Below, piece after piece: positions 14,570 to 23,707 of a stretch of DNA of 64,000 nt. The stretch's first letter is position 1. The number at the start of each line of letters is the position of its first letter. Location: assembly GCA_030146915.1 (NCBI GenBank), contig JASLAT010000005.1, forward strand, positions 1-64,000. Reading direction: 5' to 3'. This DNA comes from Tissierellales bacterium. GTDB taxonomy: Bacteria; Bacillota; Clostridia; Tissierellales; Tissierellaceae. The notes under the pieces are model-generated. The model was given only the letters and a program-made list of their open reading frames with translations, did not search any database and was not told where the DNA came from. The position numbers and the translations under genes are program-made.

Positions 14570-16889
14570 TAAAGATGTAGATAAACTAATGGCAGAATAC
14601 GATCTTGAAACATCAAGACTTAGAAACTTATCTGGGAATATGGCTAAATTAGCTGCATTAATAGCTGTTTCTATGTCACTATTTCAAGTGTACACAGCAG
14701 GATTTGGTAGTCTTGTTACTTTAAAACAAAGATCGCTTCATATAATATTTACTTTTATACTAGCCTTTATATACTATCCAGGCTCTAAGAGAGGTGTTAG
14801 TAAACAGCAGAGTATAAAAGATTATTTTAAAAGTTATATTAAAAATACTGGTATTATGGATTTAATATTTCTTGTAAGTTATGGATTGTTTTTTCTAGGT
14901 ATTTATAAAGAAATATTTATAGATAGTTTTGCTTTAATTTTAGCTGTAATTTCAAGTTTTATTTTATATTCAGGAAATAGGCCTGCTAAAAAAACTAGTA
15001 TAGATTATATGGATATAATTTATATTGGGCTTTCGATTTTAGCTTTCGGTTATATATTTTTAAATTATCAGGCTATATCTCTTAAGGGAGCTGACTATAC
15101 TAAGGTTGATTTATTATTAGGTGGATTAGCAATTTTACTTACCTTAGAAGTTACTAGAAGAGTGGTTGGTGTAGAGTTACCACTAGTAGCCATGGTATTT
15201 TTATTTTATGCATATTTTGGTCCTTATTTTCCAGGAGTGCTAGCACATAAAGGCTTTACTGTAGGTAGGATAGTTTCTCAGATGTATCTTACAACTGAAG
15301 GAATAATGGGAATTCCTTTGGGAGTATCAGCTAGTTTTGTCTTTATGTTCATTTTATTTGGCTCCTTCTTAGAGAAAACTGGTGTGGGAAAATTCTTCAT
15401 AGATATAGCCTATGCATTAACAGGACATTTAAAGAGCGGACCAGCAATGACAGCAGTAGTAGCTAGTGGATTTATGGGTTCAATTTCTGGAAGCTCAGTA
15501 GCTAATACAGTTACTACGGGAGCATTTACTATACCATTAATGATTAAATCAGGTTACCAGCCACATTTTGCAGGTGCAGTTGAAGCTACTGCTTCCACTG
15601 GTGGGCAAATAATGCCACCAGTTATGGGTGCAGCTGCTTTTATAATGGCAGAGTTTACAGGTATAGCCTATAAAGATATAATAATTGCAGCTTTAATACC
15701 TGCAGTCTTATATTATTTTTCAGTGGCAGTTACTGTACATTTAGAAGCTTCTAGATTGGGATTAGAAGGAATGGATAGAAAAGATCTACCTAAACTTTCT
15801 AATGTTTTAAAGACTAGAGGGTATTTGATTTTACCACTTTTAGCAATAGTTTTCTTACTAGTAAGAGGTTTAACACCAACAATATCAGCTTACTATGCAG
15901 TATTATTTTCAATAATAATAGCTTTGATAGCTTCAATATACAAAGGTTTAGATCAGTTTGATTTAGCTAAAGTTTTACCTTTAGTTCTTGCGGTATCTTT
16001 ATTTACTAGAGAATTTATTTCTGGAAATATAGGACTTAAAACGATTAAATCCCTATTAATGGGATTAGTCGTTGGGGTATTAGTATTTTTAATATCATCA
16101 TTTATTAATAAGGAGAGAAAGATAGAAGAATTAAGAGATCCTAGTCAAGATTTTAGTTTTAAAGATATAATCTTAGCTATGGAAGAAGGAGCTAAAGGAG
16201 CTGTAGGAGTAGCAGCAGCTTGTGCCTCAGCAGGTATAATAGTTGGAGTTGTTACTTTAACTGGTTTAGGGTTGAGATTGGCTGGAATTATAGTTGCAGC
16301 AGCAGGAGGTAGGTTACTTTTAACTTTATTTTTTACTATGATAGCAAGTATTATTTTAGGAATGGGTTTACCTACTACAGCTAAATATATAGTCTTAGCT
16401 ACAATGGCTGTTCCAGCTCTTTTAGCACTAGATGTAAATTTAATGGCAGCTCATTTATTCATTTTATATTTTGGAGTAGTAGCTGATATAACGCCTCCAG
16501 TAGCTTTAGCAGCCTATGCAGGAGCGGGTATTGCAGGTGCGAACTCTATGAAAACAGGTGTACAAGCTTTAAAAATTGCCTTAGCAGCTTTTATAGTTCC
16601 ATATTTGTTTGCTACAAATCCTGAATTACTTTTAATTGATTCTATAGATGGATCTTTGGTAAATTTCATACCAATTTATTCAGCTATACCAATCATAATA
16701 TCGGCATTAATAGGTATTATCTGTTTAGCAGCAACTGTTGAAAACTTTTTATTAACTAAAAATAAGTTTTATGAGAGAATGGCTTTGGCTATATCCGCAT
16801 TTTTACTATTAAAACCGGATTTAATAACAGATATAATTGGAATTGTTGTTTTAGTCACAGTATATTTGAGTCAAAAGAAAAGAAGTTAA
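14562..16889 (+). CDS. TRAP transporter fused 4TM/12TM permease (TAXI type)
   Basis: This is a 775-residue integral membrane protein. The N-terminal third has the small (DctQ-like) helices. The rest is the large DctM-like unit with GFMGSISGSSVANTVTTGAF, ASTGGQIMPPVMGAAAF and, in the second half, GMGLPTTAKYIVLATMAVPAL and DITPPVALAAYAGAGIA. These repeated half-sites form the substrate path. It imports the ligand of the TAXI receptor by secondary transport. Length is normal for the fused family. The ATG follows AAGGAGG and overlaps the DUF1850 gene by eight bases. Confidence 0.93.
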   Translation: MNNKDVDKLMAEYDLETSRLRNLSGNMAKLAALIAVSMSLFQVYTAGFGSLVTLKQRSLHIIFTFILAFIYYPGSKRGVSKQQSIKDYFKSYIKNTGIMDLIFLVSYGLFFLGIYKEIFIDSFALILAVISSFILYSGNRPAKKTSIDYMDIIYIGLSILAFGYIFLNYQAISLKGADYTKVDLLLGGLAILLTLEVTRRVVGVELPLVAMVFLFYAYFGPYFPGVLAHKGFTVGRIVSQMYLTTEGIMGIPLGVSASFVFMFILFGSFLEKTGVGKFFIDIAYALTGHLKSGPAMTAVVASGFMGSISGSSVANTVTTGAFTIPLMIKSGYQPHFAGAVEATASTGGQIMPPVMGAAAFIMAEFTGIAYKDIIIAALIPAVLYYFSVAVTVHLEASRLGLEGMDRKDLPKLSNVLKTRGYLILPLLAIVFLLVRGLTPTISAYYAVLFSIIIALIASIYKGLDQFDLAKVLPLVLAVSLFTREFISGNIGLKTIKSLLMGLVVGVLVFLISSFINKERKIEELRDPSQDFSFKDIILAMEEGAKGAVGVAAACASAGIIVGVVTLTGLGLRLAGIIVAAAGGRLLLTLFFTMIASIILGMGLPTTAKYIVLATMAVPALLALDVNLMAAHLFILYFGVVADITPPVALAAYAGAGIAGANSMKTGVQALKIALAAFIVPYLFATNPELLLIDSIDGSLVNFIPIYSAIPIIISALIGIICLAATVENFLLTKNKFYERMALAISAFLLLKPDLITDIIGIVVLVTVYLSQKKRS

Positions 16890-16971
16890 ATTAGAATCTT
16901 TTTTAAAAGATAGTTTTGTTAACTTAAAATAACTAATAAAGTCTTTAGGTACTTTGGATATAAAGTAATTA

Positions 16972-17008
16972 AAAAGCTGACCTCTATATAATATATAGGT
17001 CAGCTTTT
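16972..17008. terminator. Bidirectional terminator between the TRAP operon and the NSS symporter gene
   Basis: AAAAGCTGACCT and AGGTCAGCTTTT form a long stem around an AT-rich loop. T-runs exist on both strands, so it can end the plus-strand TRAP operon and the minus-strand symporter gene. Confidence 0.88.
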
Positions 17009-17066
17009 ATTTATTTATATCTTTAATTATATATTTAATAAATCTTTTAATTTAAAATATAGTTTT

Positions 17067-18383
17067 TTATCCTATTCCACCATATATTATGCCAAGTATA
17101 AAAATAACAAGTGCTAAAGGAACATATATATATTTTCCGATTTTTATAAAGTAATCTTTATAAAGCCTATTACTACCTTGGTTTAATTCATTCATAAGCA
17201 TATTTGGTTTTAGCATATAGAACCAAGAGAACGCACCTATAACAGCTCCAAGAGGAATTATATATATAGATATATAGTCCATCCAAAGTCCTACTCTAGT
17301 CTCTGCTTCTATAAAAATTCCAATACCTAAACAAATTATTGCAATAATTATTAAGACAGTTTTTCTATTAAGTTTAAACCTAGTTTCTAAAGACTCAGCA
17401 ACAACCTCAAACATATTTTGTAGTGAGCTTATGCCTGCAAAACTTACAGATAAAAAGAATAAAATTGAAAAAAGTCTACCAAAAGGAATTTTAGCCATAA
17501 TTTTAGGTATAGTAAAAAACATTAAGGCTGGTCCTGTATCAATTGGTATATTAAAGGCGAAGCAAGCTGGTATTATAACTAGTGCAGATACTAGGGCTGC
17601 AATTAAATCAAAAAAACCAGTTATTCTTGCAGATTGTATAATATCTTCATCATCTGGTAAGTAGGCTCCATAAACAATCATACCACTACCTGTTACAGAT
17701 AATGAAAAGAAGGCCTGGCCCATAGCCATAATCCAACTAGATGGATTTTTTAAATAGGACCAATCAGGTGTAAATAAATACTTATAACCTTCTTTAGCTC
17801 CTGGTAAAAAAGCTACCCTTATAGCTAGAATAAAAAATAGTATAAAAAAAGCTGGCATCATAATCTTGTTAGTTTTCTCTATACTTTTTGCGCTAAGCAT
17901 TAGAGTCAAAAGAGTAATAATAACTATAGATATATGATATTTTATACTACCAAAATTGCCTGCTGCCTCTAGAAAGAAGTCTTTAGAATCAACTAAAAAT
18001 AAACTTCCATCTATAGAAGCTAAGAGTGTTCTTAATACCCAGCCTACTATGACAGAATATCCTATTGCTATACCTAAGGAACCTATTAGAGGAATCCAAC
18101 CTAGCATACTACCTATTTTTTCCCTTCCTTTTAAGCTCCAAGAAAATGAATATGCCCCTAAGGTACCTGTTTTTATCATTCTTCCAATTGCAAATTCAGA
18201 AGATAGACCGATGTTTGAAAATAGTGCTATAAAAAATATGTATATAAGTAGGAAACTAGCGCCTCCATACTTACCTATCCTGTAAGGAAAGGCCCATATA
18301 TTAGCCATACCTACAGCCGAGCCTACACAGGATAGAATAAAACCAAGTTTTGATGTAAACTTTCTATCTATATTATTAGTCAT
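17067..18383 (-). CDS. Sodium-dependent neurotransmitter:sodium symporter (NSS/SNF) family transporter
   Basis: The 438-residue protein of about 11 helices begins with the NSS signature (FILSCVGSAVGMANIWAFPY), which forms the sodium and substrate site in LeuT-type proteins. It also has GYSVIVGW and GQAFFSLSVTGSGMIVYGAY. It should import an amino acid with sodium; specificity cannot be read off. It lies 58 bases behind the M20 peptidase gene on the same strand, with its own small palindrome in between. Together with the D-serine dehydratase it suggests uptake and breakdown of amino acids or modified peptides. Start ATG follows a TAGGAGG site. Confidence 0.92.
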   Translation of the reverse strand: MTNNIDRKFTSKLGFILSCVGSAVGMANIWAFPYRIGKYGGASFLLIYIFFIALFSNIGLSSEFAIGRMIKTGTLGAYSFSWSLKGREKIGSMLGWIPLIGSLGIAIGYSVIVGWVLRTLLASIDGSLFLVDSKDFFLEAAGNFGSIKYHISIVIITLLTLMLSAKSIEKTNKIMMPAFFILFFILAIRVAFLPGAKEGYKYLFTPDWSYLKNPSSWIMAMGQAFFSLSVTGSGMIVYGAYLPDDEDIIQSARITGFFDLIAALVSALVIIPACFAFNIPIDTGPALMFFTIPKIMAKIPFGRLFSILFFLSVSFAGISSLQNMFEVVAESLETRFKLNRKTVLIIIAIICLGIGIFIEAETRVGLWMDYISIYIIPLGAVIGAFSWFYMLKPNMLMNELNQGSNRLYKDYFIKIGKYIYVPLALVIFILGIIYGGIG

Positions 18384-18408
18384 ACTAGCCTCCTATAAAA
18401 ACAATAAC

Positions 18409-18423
18409 GTTATACATTATAAC
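18409..18423 (-). promoter_or_regulatory. Small palindrome over a possible -10 box of the NSS gene
   Basis: A 15-base perfect inverted repeat (six-base arms GTTATA/TATAAC around three bases) lies 26 bases before the NSS start. On the minus strand it contains TATAAT, so it may be an operator covering a -10 element, or chance symmetry in AT-rich DNA. Confidence 0.3.
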
Positions 18424-18441
18424 ACCTATAGAAAAATCTAT

Positions 18442-19590
18442 CTAGCTAAAATCTAGTATTGCTTTTACTAAAAGTTTAACCCTTTCAACGAGACTGGACT
18501 TTATTCCATATTCCTTGTCGGTATGGGAGTGATCTCCTCTAACTCCAAGTCCACATATACTAGGGACACCAAAGCTGGAAAAGAATGATGCATCAGATCC
18601 TCCGCCAACCAATAAATATCCTAATTTATCAGAAAACAATTCTTGATTACATCTGCTTATATGTTCAAGAAGCTCAAAGCTTTCTTCAGTTGGTTTCATT
18701 GGTGGATATTGAATTTTAAAGTCAAGCTCTAGTCTAGTTCCATCTATATAAGGCTTAGATACAATTTTTTCTATTTCTTCTTTAAGTTTTCTAGCTATAT
18801 TGATATCTAAATATCTAAAGTCTAAATATGCTTCTGCCTTCTCTGCAACAGTATTTGTAGCTGATCCTCCTGATATAAGTCCAGGACTTAGAGTAGTTTC
18901 ATCATCTAAAAGGTCTATAGATGTAATATCTAATAGAGCTTTAGATAAGGATAATATTGCATTTCTTCCTTCTTTTAATTGGTTACCAGCATGGGCAGCT
19001 TTTCCATAGGAGGTAATTTTAATAGTACCTGTACCTTTTCTTCCTAAAACTAGAGCATCTTGGACTCTACCTGTTTCACAGCATAAAACTAGTTTAGCAT
19101 TTTTAGCTTCTCTTTCAAAAATCTCAACAGCATTAGAATTTATATGAGCTATTTCTTCATCACTGACTAAAAGTAATTTTAATCCATAGTCATTATAATT
19201 TAGTTGATCAAGTATTTTAAGGGCATAAATCATTTGAACTACCCCACCTTTCATATCAACAACACCAGGGCCATATATTTTATTATCTTCTATTCTAAAA
19301 GGGTTTTCTTTAGTTTTTCCATCTGGAAAAACTGTATCTATATGTCCTAGTAAAATTATATTCTTTTTTCTTTTTCCAGGTTTATTAATTGAAATAATAG
19401 GACCTGCTTTATCATATTTATATGTTTCAATTAAAAAATTTGATAAATTAAATTGATCAACTATTAATTGAGAAAGCTCTTCTAGTCCTTTTAAATTATA
19501 GGAGTCCGAGTCTATATTAACAATCTCTTCATAAAGTTTAAACATTTCATCTTCTTTGTTCTCTATTAAGCTTAAATAATCTTTTTCCAT
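18442..19590 (-). CDS. M20 family metallopeptidase (carboxypeptidase G2-like)
   Basis: The 382 residues keep the M20 two-zinc site: His83/Asp85 in GHIDTVFPDG, Asp112 in GPGVVDMKGG, the catalytic Glu145 with Glu146 in SDEEI, the Glu of CETGR and the C-terminal His in DHSHTDKEYG. The dimerisation domain includes GKAAHAGNQLKEGRNA. Overall it is closest to glutamate-carboxypeptidase/ArgE-like deacylases that cut an amide next to an amino acid; the true substrate is unknown. It has no signal peptide and should be cytosolic. It is divergent from dsdA and upstream of the NSS transporter on the same strand. Start ATG follows a TAGGAGG site. Confidence 0.9.
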   Translation of the reverse strand: MEKDYLSLIENKEDEMFKLYEEIVNIDSDSYNLKGLEELSQLIVDQFNLSNFLIETYKYDKAGPIISINKPGKRKKNIILLGHIDTVFPDGKTKENPFRIEDNKIYGPGVVDMKGGVVQMIYALKILDQLNYNDYGLKLLLVSDEEIAHINSNAVEIFEREAKNAKLVLCCETGRVQDALVLGRKGTGTIKITSYGKAAHAGNQLKEGRNAILSLSKALLDITSIDLLDDETTLSPGLISGGSATNTVAEKAEAYLDFRYLDINIARKLKEEIEKIVSKPYIDGTRLELDFKIQYPPMKPTEESFELLEHISRCNQELFSDKLGYLLVGGGSDASFFSSFGVPSICGLGVRGDHSHTDKEYGIKSSLVERVKLLVKAILDFS

Positions 19591-19607
19591 GGTAAAACCT
19601 CCTAAAC

Positions 19608-19628
19608 AATATTTGAAAATTCAGAAAA
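19608..19628. promoter_or_regulatory. Overlapping CodY-like sites between the M20 peptidase and dsdA
   Basis: AATATTTGAAAATTCAGAAAA contains two overlapping partial CodY motifs (each about 11 of 15), an arrangement common in CodY targets. It sits just upstream of the M20 gene's ribosome site on the minus strand and about 90 bases before dsdA. Support is weaker than at 6337. Confidence 0.35.
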
Positions 19629-19715
19629 CCCTCTATATATAATTTTATTTATGTTATTATATATTTAACTATTAATTATATACATAAAATAGTAAAAAGA
19701 CTAGGGGGGAAAGTT

Positions 19716-21002
19716 TTGAAAGATAAAATATTAGATAAAAATTTAGAAACTTGGCTAAGAGATTATCCTTTATTGGAGAATCTTATAAAAGTAGAAGAAG
19801 TATTTTGGCAAAATACTAGAAAGATAGACTTTAATAAGAAGGATGACTGGCCAATAAGTTTAGATGAAATCAGAGAGGCCGAGGATAGATTAAATAGATT
19901 TGCTCCTTTTTTAATGGAGGAATTTAAGGAGCTAAAAGAAAAGGAAGGTATTATAGAATCGCCGCTTACAAAAATTGAAAAGATGCAAAAGGCTTTAGGC
20001 TTATCGTCAAGCTTATATTTAAAGCAGGATAACTTATTACCAGTGGCAGGATCTATAAAGGCCAGAGGAGGCATATATGAAGTTTTAAAGCATACTGAAA
20101 AACTTGCTAAGGATGCTGGCATATTAAAATCAGATGATGATTATAGAAAATTATCATCATATAAGGACTTTTTTAAAGACTATACTATACAGGTAGGATC
20201 TACTGGAAATTTAGGATTAAGTATAGGAATTATAAGTGCTAAGATTGGCTATAGAGTTATTGTTCATATGTCTAATGATGCAGCTCAATGGAAAAAAGAC
20301 CTTTTAAGAGAAAAGGGAGTTGAAGTTGTAGAATATAGTTCAGACTATAGCAAGGCTGTTGCAGAGGGTAGGAGATTATCAGATTTAGATCCTAGAAGTT
20401 ACTTTATAGATGATGAAAGATCTTTAGATTTATTTTTAGGTTATACGGTAGCAGGTTTAAGATTAGAAAAACAACTTAAAGAATTAAATATAACGGTAGA
20501 TAGAGATAATCCTTTATATATATACCTTCCTTGTGGAGTAGGAGGAGGTCCAGGGGGAATAGCTTATAGTTTAAAATTTATATTTAAGGATGCTGTTAGA
20601 CTTTTTTTTGCTGAACCGACTCATTCACCAGCTATGATTTTATCTATTTATACTGATACTGGCGATAAATTATCTGTTGGAGATTTTAATATAGACAATA
20701 AAACTATAGCAGACGGTTTAGCAGTTGGTAGAGCATCAGAATTTGTTAGTAGGCAAATGAGATTTATGCTAGATGGATTGTTTACTGTTAAAGATGTTAG
20801 ATTATATACTTATCTGCAAGAATTATACGAAAAAGAAGGTATTTATTTAGAACCTTCAGCATGTGCAGGATTTTTAGGAACTAGTCTTATTGAAAAAAAT
20901 AACTATTTTAATGATGATCTATCTAAGGTGACTCATATAGTATGGGCTACTGGTGGCTCATTAGTACCTGATAATATTAGAAAGTTACATTTAAGCAAAT
21001 AA
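19716..21002 (+). CDS. dsdA: D-serine ammonia-lyase (D-serine dehydratase)
   Basis: The 428-residue fold-type II PLP enzyme converts D-serine to pyruvate and ammonia. The PLP lysine is Lys115 in GSIKARGG. The phosphate-binding loop is CGVGGGPGGIAYSLK, and VGSTGNLGLSIGI and YTVAGLRLEKQL match DsdA well. Length is near the usual 440. Start is a TTG at 19716 after AGGGGGGAAAG. No dsdC-type regulator is beside it; it is divergent from the M20 peptidase/NSS pair. It ends at a bidirectional terminator. Confidence 0.93.
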   Translation: MKDKILDKNLETWLRDYPLLENLIKVEEVFWQNTRKIDFNKKDDWPISLDEIREAEDRLNRFAPFLMEEFKELKEKEGIIESPLTKIEKMQKALGLSSSLYLKQDNLLPVAGSIKARGGIYEVLKHTEKLAKDAGILKSDDDYRKLSSYKDFFKDYTIQVGSTGNLGLSIGIISAKIGYRVIVHMSNDAAQWKKDLLREKGVEVVEYSSDYSKAVAEGRRLSDLDPRSYFIDDERSLDLFLGYTVAGLRLEKQLKELNITVDRDNPLYIYLPCGVGGGPGGIAYSLKFIFKDAVRLFFAEPTHSPAMILSIYTDTGDKLSVGDFNIDNKTIADGLAVGRASEFVSRQMRFMLDGLFTVKDVRLYTYLQELYEKEGIYLEPSACAGFLGTSLIEKNNYFNDDLSKVTHIVWATGGSLVPDNIRKLHLSK

Positions 21003-21065
21003 AAAATACTTCCAAGTGGTAGATTTAATCTAAGATTAATTAGTCTACTACTTAGGAAGTATTTT
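21003..21065. terminator. Bidirectional terminator between dsdA and the lytic transglycosylase gene
   Basis: AAAATACTTCC and GGAAGTATTTT form the outer stem and AGTGGTAGA pairs with TCTACTACT inside. The T-run on each strand fits both converging genes. Confidence 0.85.
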
Positions 21066-21067
21066 AT

Positions 21068-21631
21068 TTATTCTATGCCTAACTTATTTTCTATCCATTT
21101 GATATCTGCTTTAGTTTTTTGTATATATTTAGTTGCTTCTCCTGTTCTTTTGAAACCGCCTTCTCCTTTATTATATGCACTCCACACTGCTCTATCTAGC
21201 TTATCACCAGTTAAGCCTTGTGCTTCAAACTTTCTATAAAGTTTTTCTAGCATATAAGTTCCCCAGTTTAAGTTGATATATGGGTTAAGAGGAGCATTTG
21301 CTGTTTTAAGTATCTTACTTAGGTTAGCATGATTTACTCTATTTATCTGCATGTATCCATAGTTGTTGCCTCCGCCAATAGCATTGGGATTGAAACTGCT
21401 TTCATGCTTAATTATGGCTAAGGTCTTAACATAGTCTAAGTTTCTGTCTTTAGTTAGATTGTAAAGGTGAACTTGATACTTAATATCCATAGGTATATTT
21501 TTGGATATTAAATCTTCTCTTTTAAGTTGATTATTTGTAGTATCTTCTAAATTCTGTCCATAAACTTTACTTCCAATAATTAATAAAATGGCTATAGTTA
21601 AAAATAATAGCCTCTTAAACTTCCGACTCAT
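21068..21631 (-). CDS. Exported lytic transglycosylase, SLT domain
   Basis: The 187 residues start with a signal peptide or anchor (LLFLTIAILLIIGSKVYG). An SLT (lysozyme-like) domain follows, with catalytic Glu77 in IIKHESSFNP, the GYMQIN motif and AYNKGEGGFKRTG. It should cleave glycan strands of peptidoglycan outside the membrane, forming anhydro-muramyl ends, in wall growth or turnover. It stands alone, with a GGGAGATG site before the ATG and a terminator shared with dsdA behind it. Confidence 0.9.
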   Translation of the reverse strand: MSRKFKRLLFLTIAILLIIGSKVYGQNLEDTTNNQLKREDLISKNIPMDIKYQVHLYNLTKDRNLDYVKTLAIIKHESSFNPNAIGGGNNYGYMQINRVNHANLSKILKTANAPLNPYINLNWGTYMLEKLYRKFEAQGLTGDKLDRAVWSAYNKGEGGFKRTGEATKYIQKTKADIKWIENKLGIE

Positions 21632-21737
21632 AAAACATCTCCCTTTAAAATAATAAATTCTAATTCATGGTATCAGATATAATATTTATAAACAAGGGTA
21701 AATATTGTTATAAGATGATTAGAAAAGGAGGGTATTT

Positions 21738-22457
21738 ATGAAAGAGGAGAAAAAAACAGATATTGTTTACTTTCAAAATGAACAATTTAAAGATTCAAAG
21801 ATGGAACATATATTCTCAACAAGGATAGGCTGGGACCAAGATGATATTATTTCTTCTTTAAGAAAAATATATAAATTAAAGGATGAAGACATTATTCGTG
21901 CCAGACAAGTCCATGGAAATGATGTACTTATTGTTGATGAAAACTATGATATAGAGAAGGAATACGCTGTTGATGGATTCATAACTAACTTAAAGGGAAA
22001 GATGTTAGTAACATATCATGCAGATTGTACACCTGTTTATTTTTATGATCCTGTTAAAGAAGTTGTAGCTATGGTACATTCTGGCTGGAGAGGCAGCTTA
22101 GAAGAAATTAGTAGTAAGGTTTTAAGGATTTTTGAGGAAAAGTATTTTAGTAAACTTAAAGATATAAAAGTTTTAATAGGACCTTCTATATGTGTTGATT
22201 GTTATGAGGTAAAGGAAGATGTTTCTCAGCCTTTTTTAAAGAAGTTTGGGCCAGAAGTTATTAAAAAAATAGAAGATAGGACCTACTTGTCAGTAACAGA
22301 TGCAATAGTTATTAGTTTGAAGAACAACGGAATAAGTAGTAGCCAAATAATTAAGTCAAGTCAATGTACTTCCTGTGATGATAGGCTATATTCTTATAGA
22401 AAAGAAGCTACAAAATCTAGAATGATTGCTGGTATAATGTTAAAGGAGGAAGATTAA
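21738..22457 (+). CDS. pgeF: Peptidoglycan editing factor / multicopper-like YlmD (YfiH) family protein
   Basis: The 239-residue DUF152 protein shows the metal-site motifs RQVHGNDV, YHADCTPVYF and VHSGWRGSLE plus GPSICVDCYEV and the closing YSYRKE. In E. coli the family removes wrong amino acids from peptidoglycan precursors (PgeF), and related enzymes also have purine nucleoside phosphorylase activity. It is cytosolic. The AAAAGGAGGG site supports ATG 21738. The next gene begins immediately after its stop, so they share a transcript. Confidence 0.9.
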   Translation: MKEEKKTDIVYFQNEQFKDSKMEHIFSTRIGWDQDDIISSLRKIYKLKDEDIIRARQVHGNDVLIVDENYDIEKEYAVDGFITNLKGKMLVTYHADCTPVYFYDPVKEVVAMVHSGWRGSLEEISSKVLRIFEEKYFSKLKDIKVLIGPSICVDCYEVKEDVSQPFLKKFGPEVIKKIEDRTYLSVTDAIVISLKNNGISSSQIIKSSQCTSCDDRLYSYRKEATKSRMIAGIMLKEED

Positions 22458-23207
22458 ATGTGGACAAGAAGAGAGTTAAAATCCTCAGCTAAGGATTTTT
22501 TAAGGGATAATTACTGGAAGGCATTTGTTGTTTGTCTTATCGTTAGTATTCTAACAGGATTTACAATGACAGGAATGGGGCAAAATATATATGGTGATAT
22601 AGAACCACCTATAGAGGCTTATCCAATGGCGGGATATTCATCTAGTATGGCTAATGCAACTTCTAATTTTCTAATGTTAGGTCTTTCAGGGATATTTGGG
22701 ATAATTTCTTTTTTAATTTTAATATTCTTTAGAAATATATTAGAAGTAGGTAAAAGTAGATTTTTTTTAAATGGTTTTAAAGGTAATGCTAATATAGGAG
22801 ATATTTTTACTATCTTTAGTTCAAGAGGATACTTTAACATTGTTGTAACGCAGCTATTAAAGGAAGTATATATAGTTTTATGGTCATTATTATTTATAAT
22901 ACCAGGTATAATAAAAAGATATGAGTACAGGATGATACCTTATATCTTAGCAGAGAGGCCAGATTTAGAAAGAAAAGAGGTTTTTAATCTTAGTAGAGAG
23001 TTAACTTATGGACATAAGTTTGATATATTTATACTAGATCTTTCTTTTATAGGTTGGAAAATTGTAGCAGCTCTTTTCTTTGGTATTGGACTTTTATTTC
23101 TAACTCCTTACATTGAGGCTACAAATGCTAAATTATATGAAAAATTAAAAGAGATAGGGACTGATAGAAATGAGCATTATAGTGAAAACTTCAAGGTTAA
23201 TTATTAG
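22458..23207 (+). CDS. DUF975 family membrane protein
   Basis: The 249-residue protein has the DUF975 opening (TRRELKSSAKDFLRDNYWKA), then four to five membrane helices including LIFFRNILEVGKSRFFL and SLLFIIPGIIKRYEYRMIPYI. Its role is not established. The ATG abuts the pgeF stop and a GGAGGAAG site, so translation is coupled to pgeF. Its last 38 bases overlap the start of the GNAT gene that follows in another frame. Confidence 0.85.
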   Translation: MWTRRELKSSAKDFLRDNYWKAFVVCLIVSILTGFTMTGMGQNIYGDIEPPIEAYPMAGYSSSMANATSNFLMLGLSGIFGIISFLILIFFRNILEVGKSRFFLNGFKGNANIGDIFTIFSSRGYFNIVVTQLLKEVYIVLWSLLFIIPGIIKRYEYRMIPYILAERPDLERKEVFNLSRELTYGHKFDIFILDLSFIGWKIVAALFFGIGLLFLTPYIEATNAKLYEKLKEIGTDRNEHYSENFKVNY

Positions 23208-23688
23208 TTTAGCTAGAGAAGAGGATATAGAATATATTATTTATTTGGAAAATCATAGTGAAAATAAACCTTATCTTTGGACGAGTAGCTATGAGGAGCA
23301 TATTTATCATTTAGAGTCAGATGATTATGATTTATTGATTATAAAAGATTTACAAAGTAAGGAGTCATTAGGATATGCTATGGCTGAGTATGATCATAAG
23401 TCAGATGTTTATAATTTAAGGAGAATAGCTATAGATAAAAAAGGACAGGGATATGGAAAAGAGGCTATGGAAGCTATATTCTACCATTGCTTTGAAATTA
23501 AGAAAATGAATAGGCTTTGGTTAGATGTATATCCAGATCATGAAATAGGAATAAACTTATATGAATCGTTAAATATGCATAGAGATGCTATTTTAAGAGA
23601 AAATTATAGGGATGAGAGAGGATATCTAGATCAAGTTGTATATTCTTTATTAAAAAGAGAGTATAATCAAATGTATAAAAAAGATTAG
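23170..23688 (+). CDS. GNAT family N-acetyltransferase (RimJ/RimL-like), copy 1
   Basis: The 172-residue protein has a GNAT fold with an acetyl-CoA loop (RRIAIDKKGQGYGKEAM) and the RimJ/L-type end (LWLDVYPDHEIGINLYESLN). It probably acetylates an amine of a small molecule or protein N terminus; the target is unknown. The ATG at 23170 follows AGGGA and overlaps DUF975. An internal GTG at 23182 would align better with the start of its paralogue at 24376, so the true start is open. The strong resemblance to 24376-24873 shows a local duplication. Confidence 0.88.
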   Translation: MSIIVKTSRLIISLAREEDIEYIIYLENHSENKPYLWTSSYEEHIYHLESDDYDLLIIKDLQSKESLGYAMAEYDHKSDVYNLRRIAIDKKGQGYGKEAMEAIFYHCFEIKKMNRLWLDVYPDHEIGINLYESLNMHRDAILRENYRDERGYLDQVVYSLLKREYNQMYKKD

Positions 23689-23707
23689 CTAAGCTAATCT
23701 TTTTTTC
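23682..23707. terminator. Bidirectional terminator at convergent GNAT and SLH genes
   Basis: AGATTAGC and GCTAATCT form a compact stem overlapping the GNAT stop. A T-run follows on the plus strand, and A-rich DNA upstream serves as a T-run for the minus strand. Confidence 0.85.

Noticed and set aside
19763..20122. 119-codon minus-strand frame inside dsdA
   Set aside because: It is antisense to conserved D-serine dehydratase sequence; no start signals.
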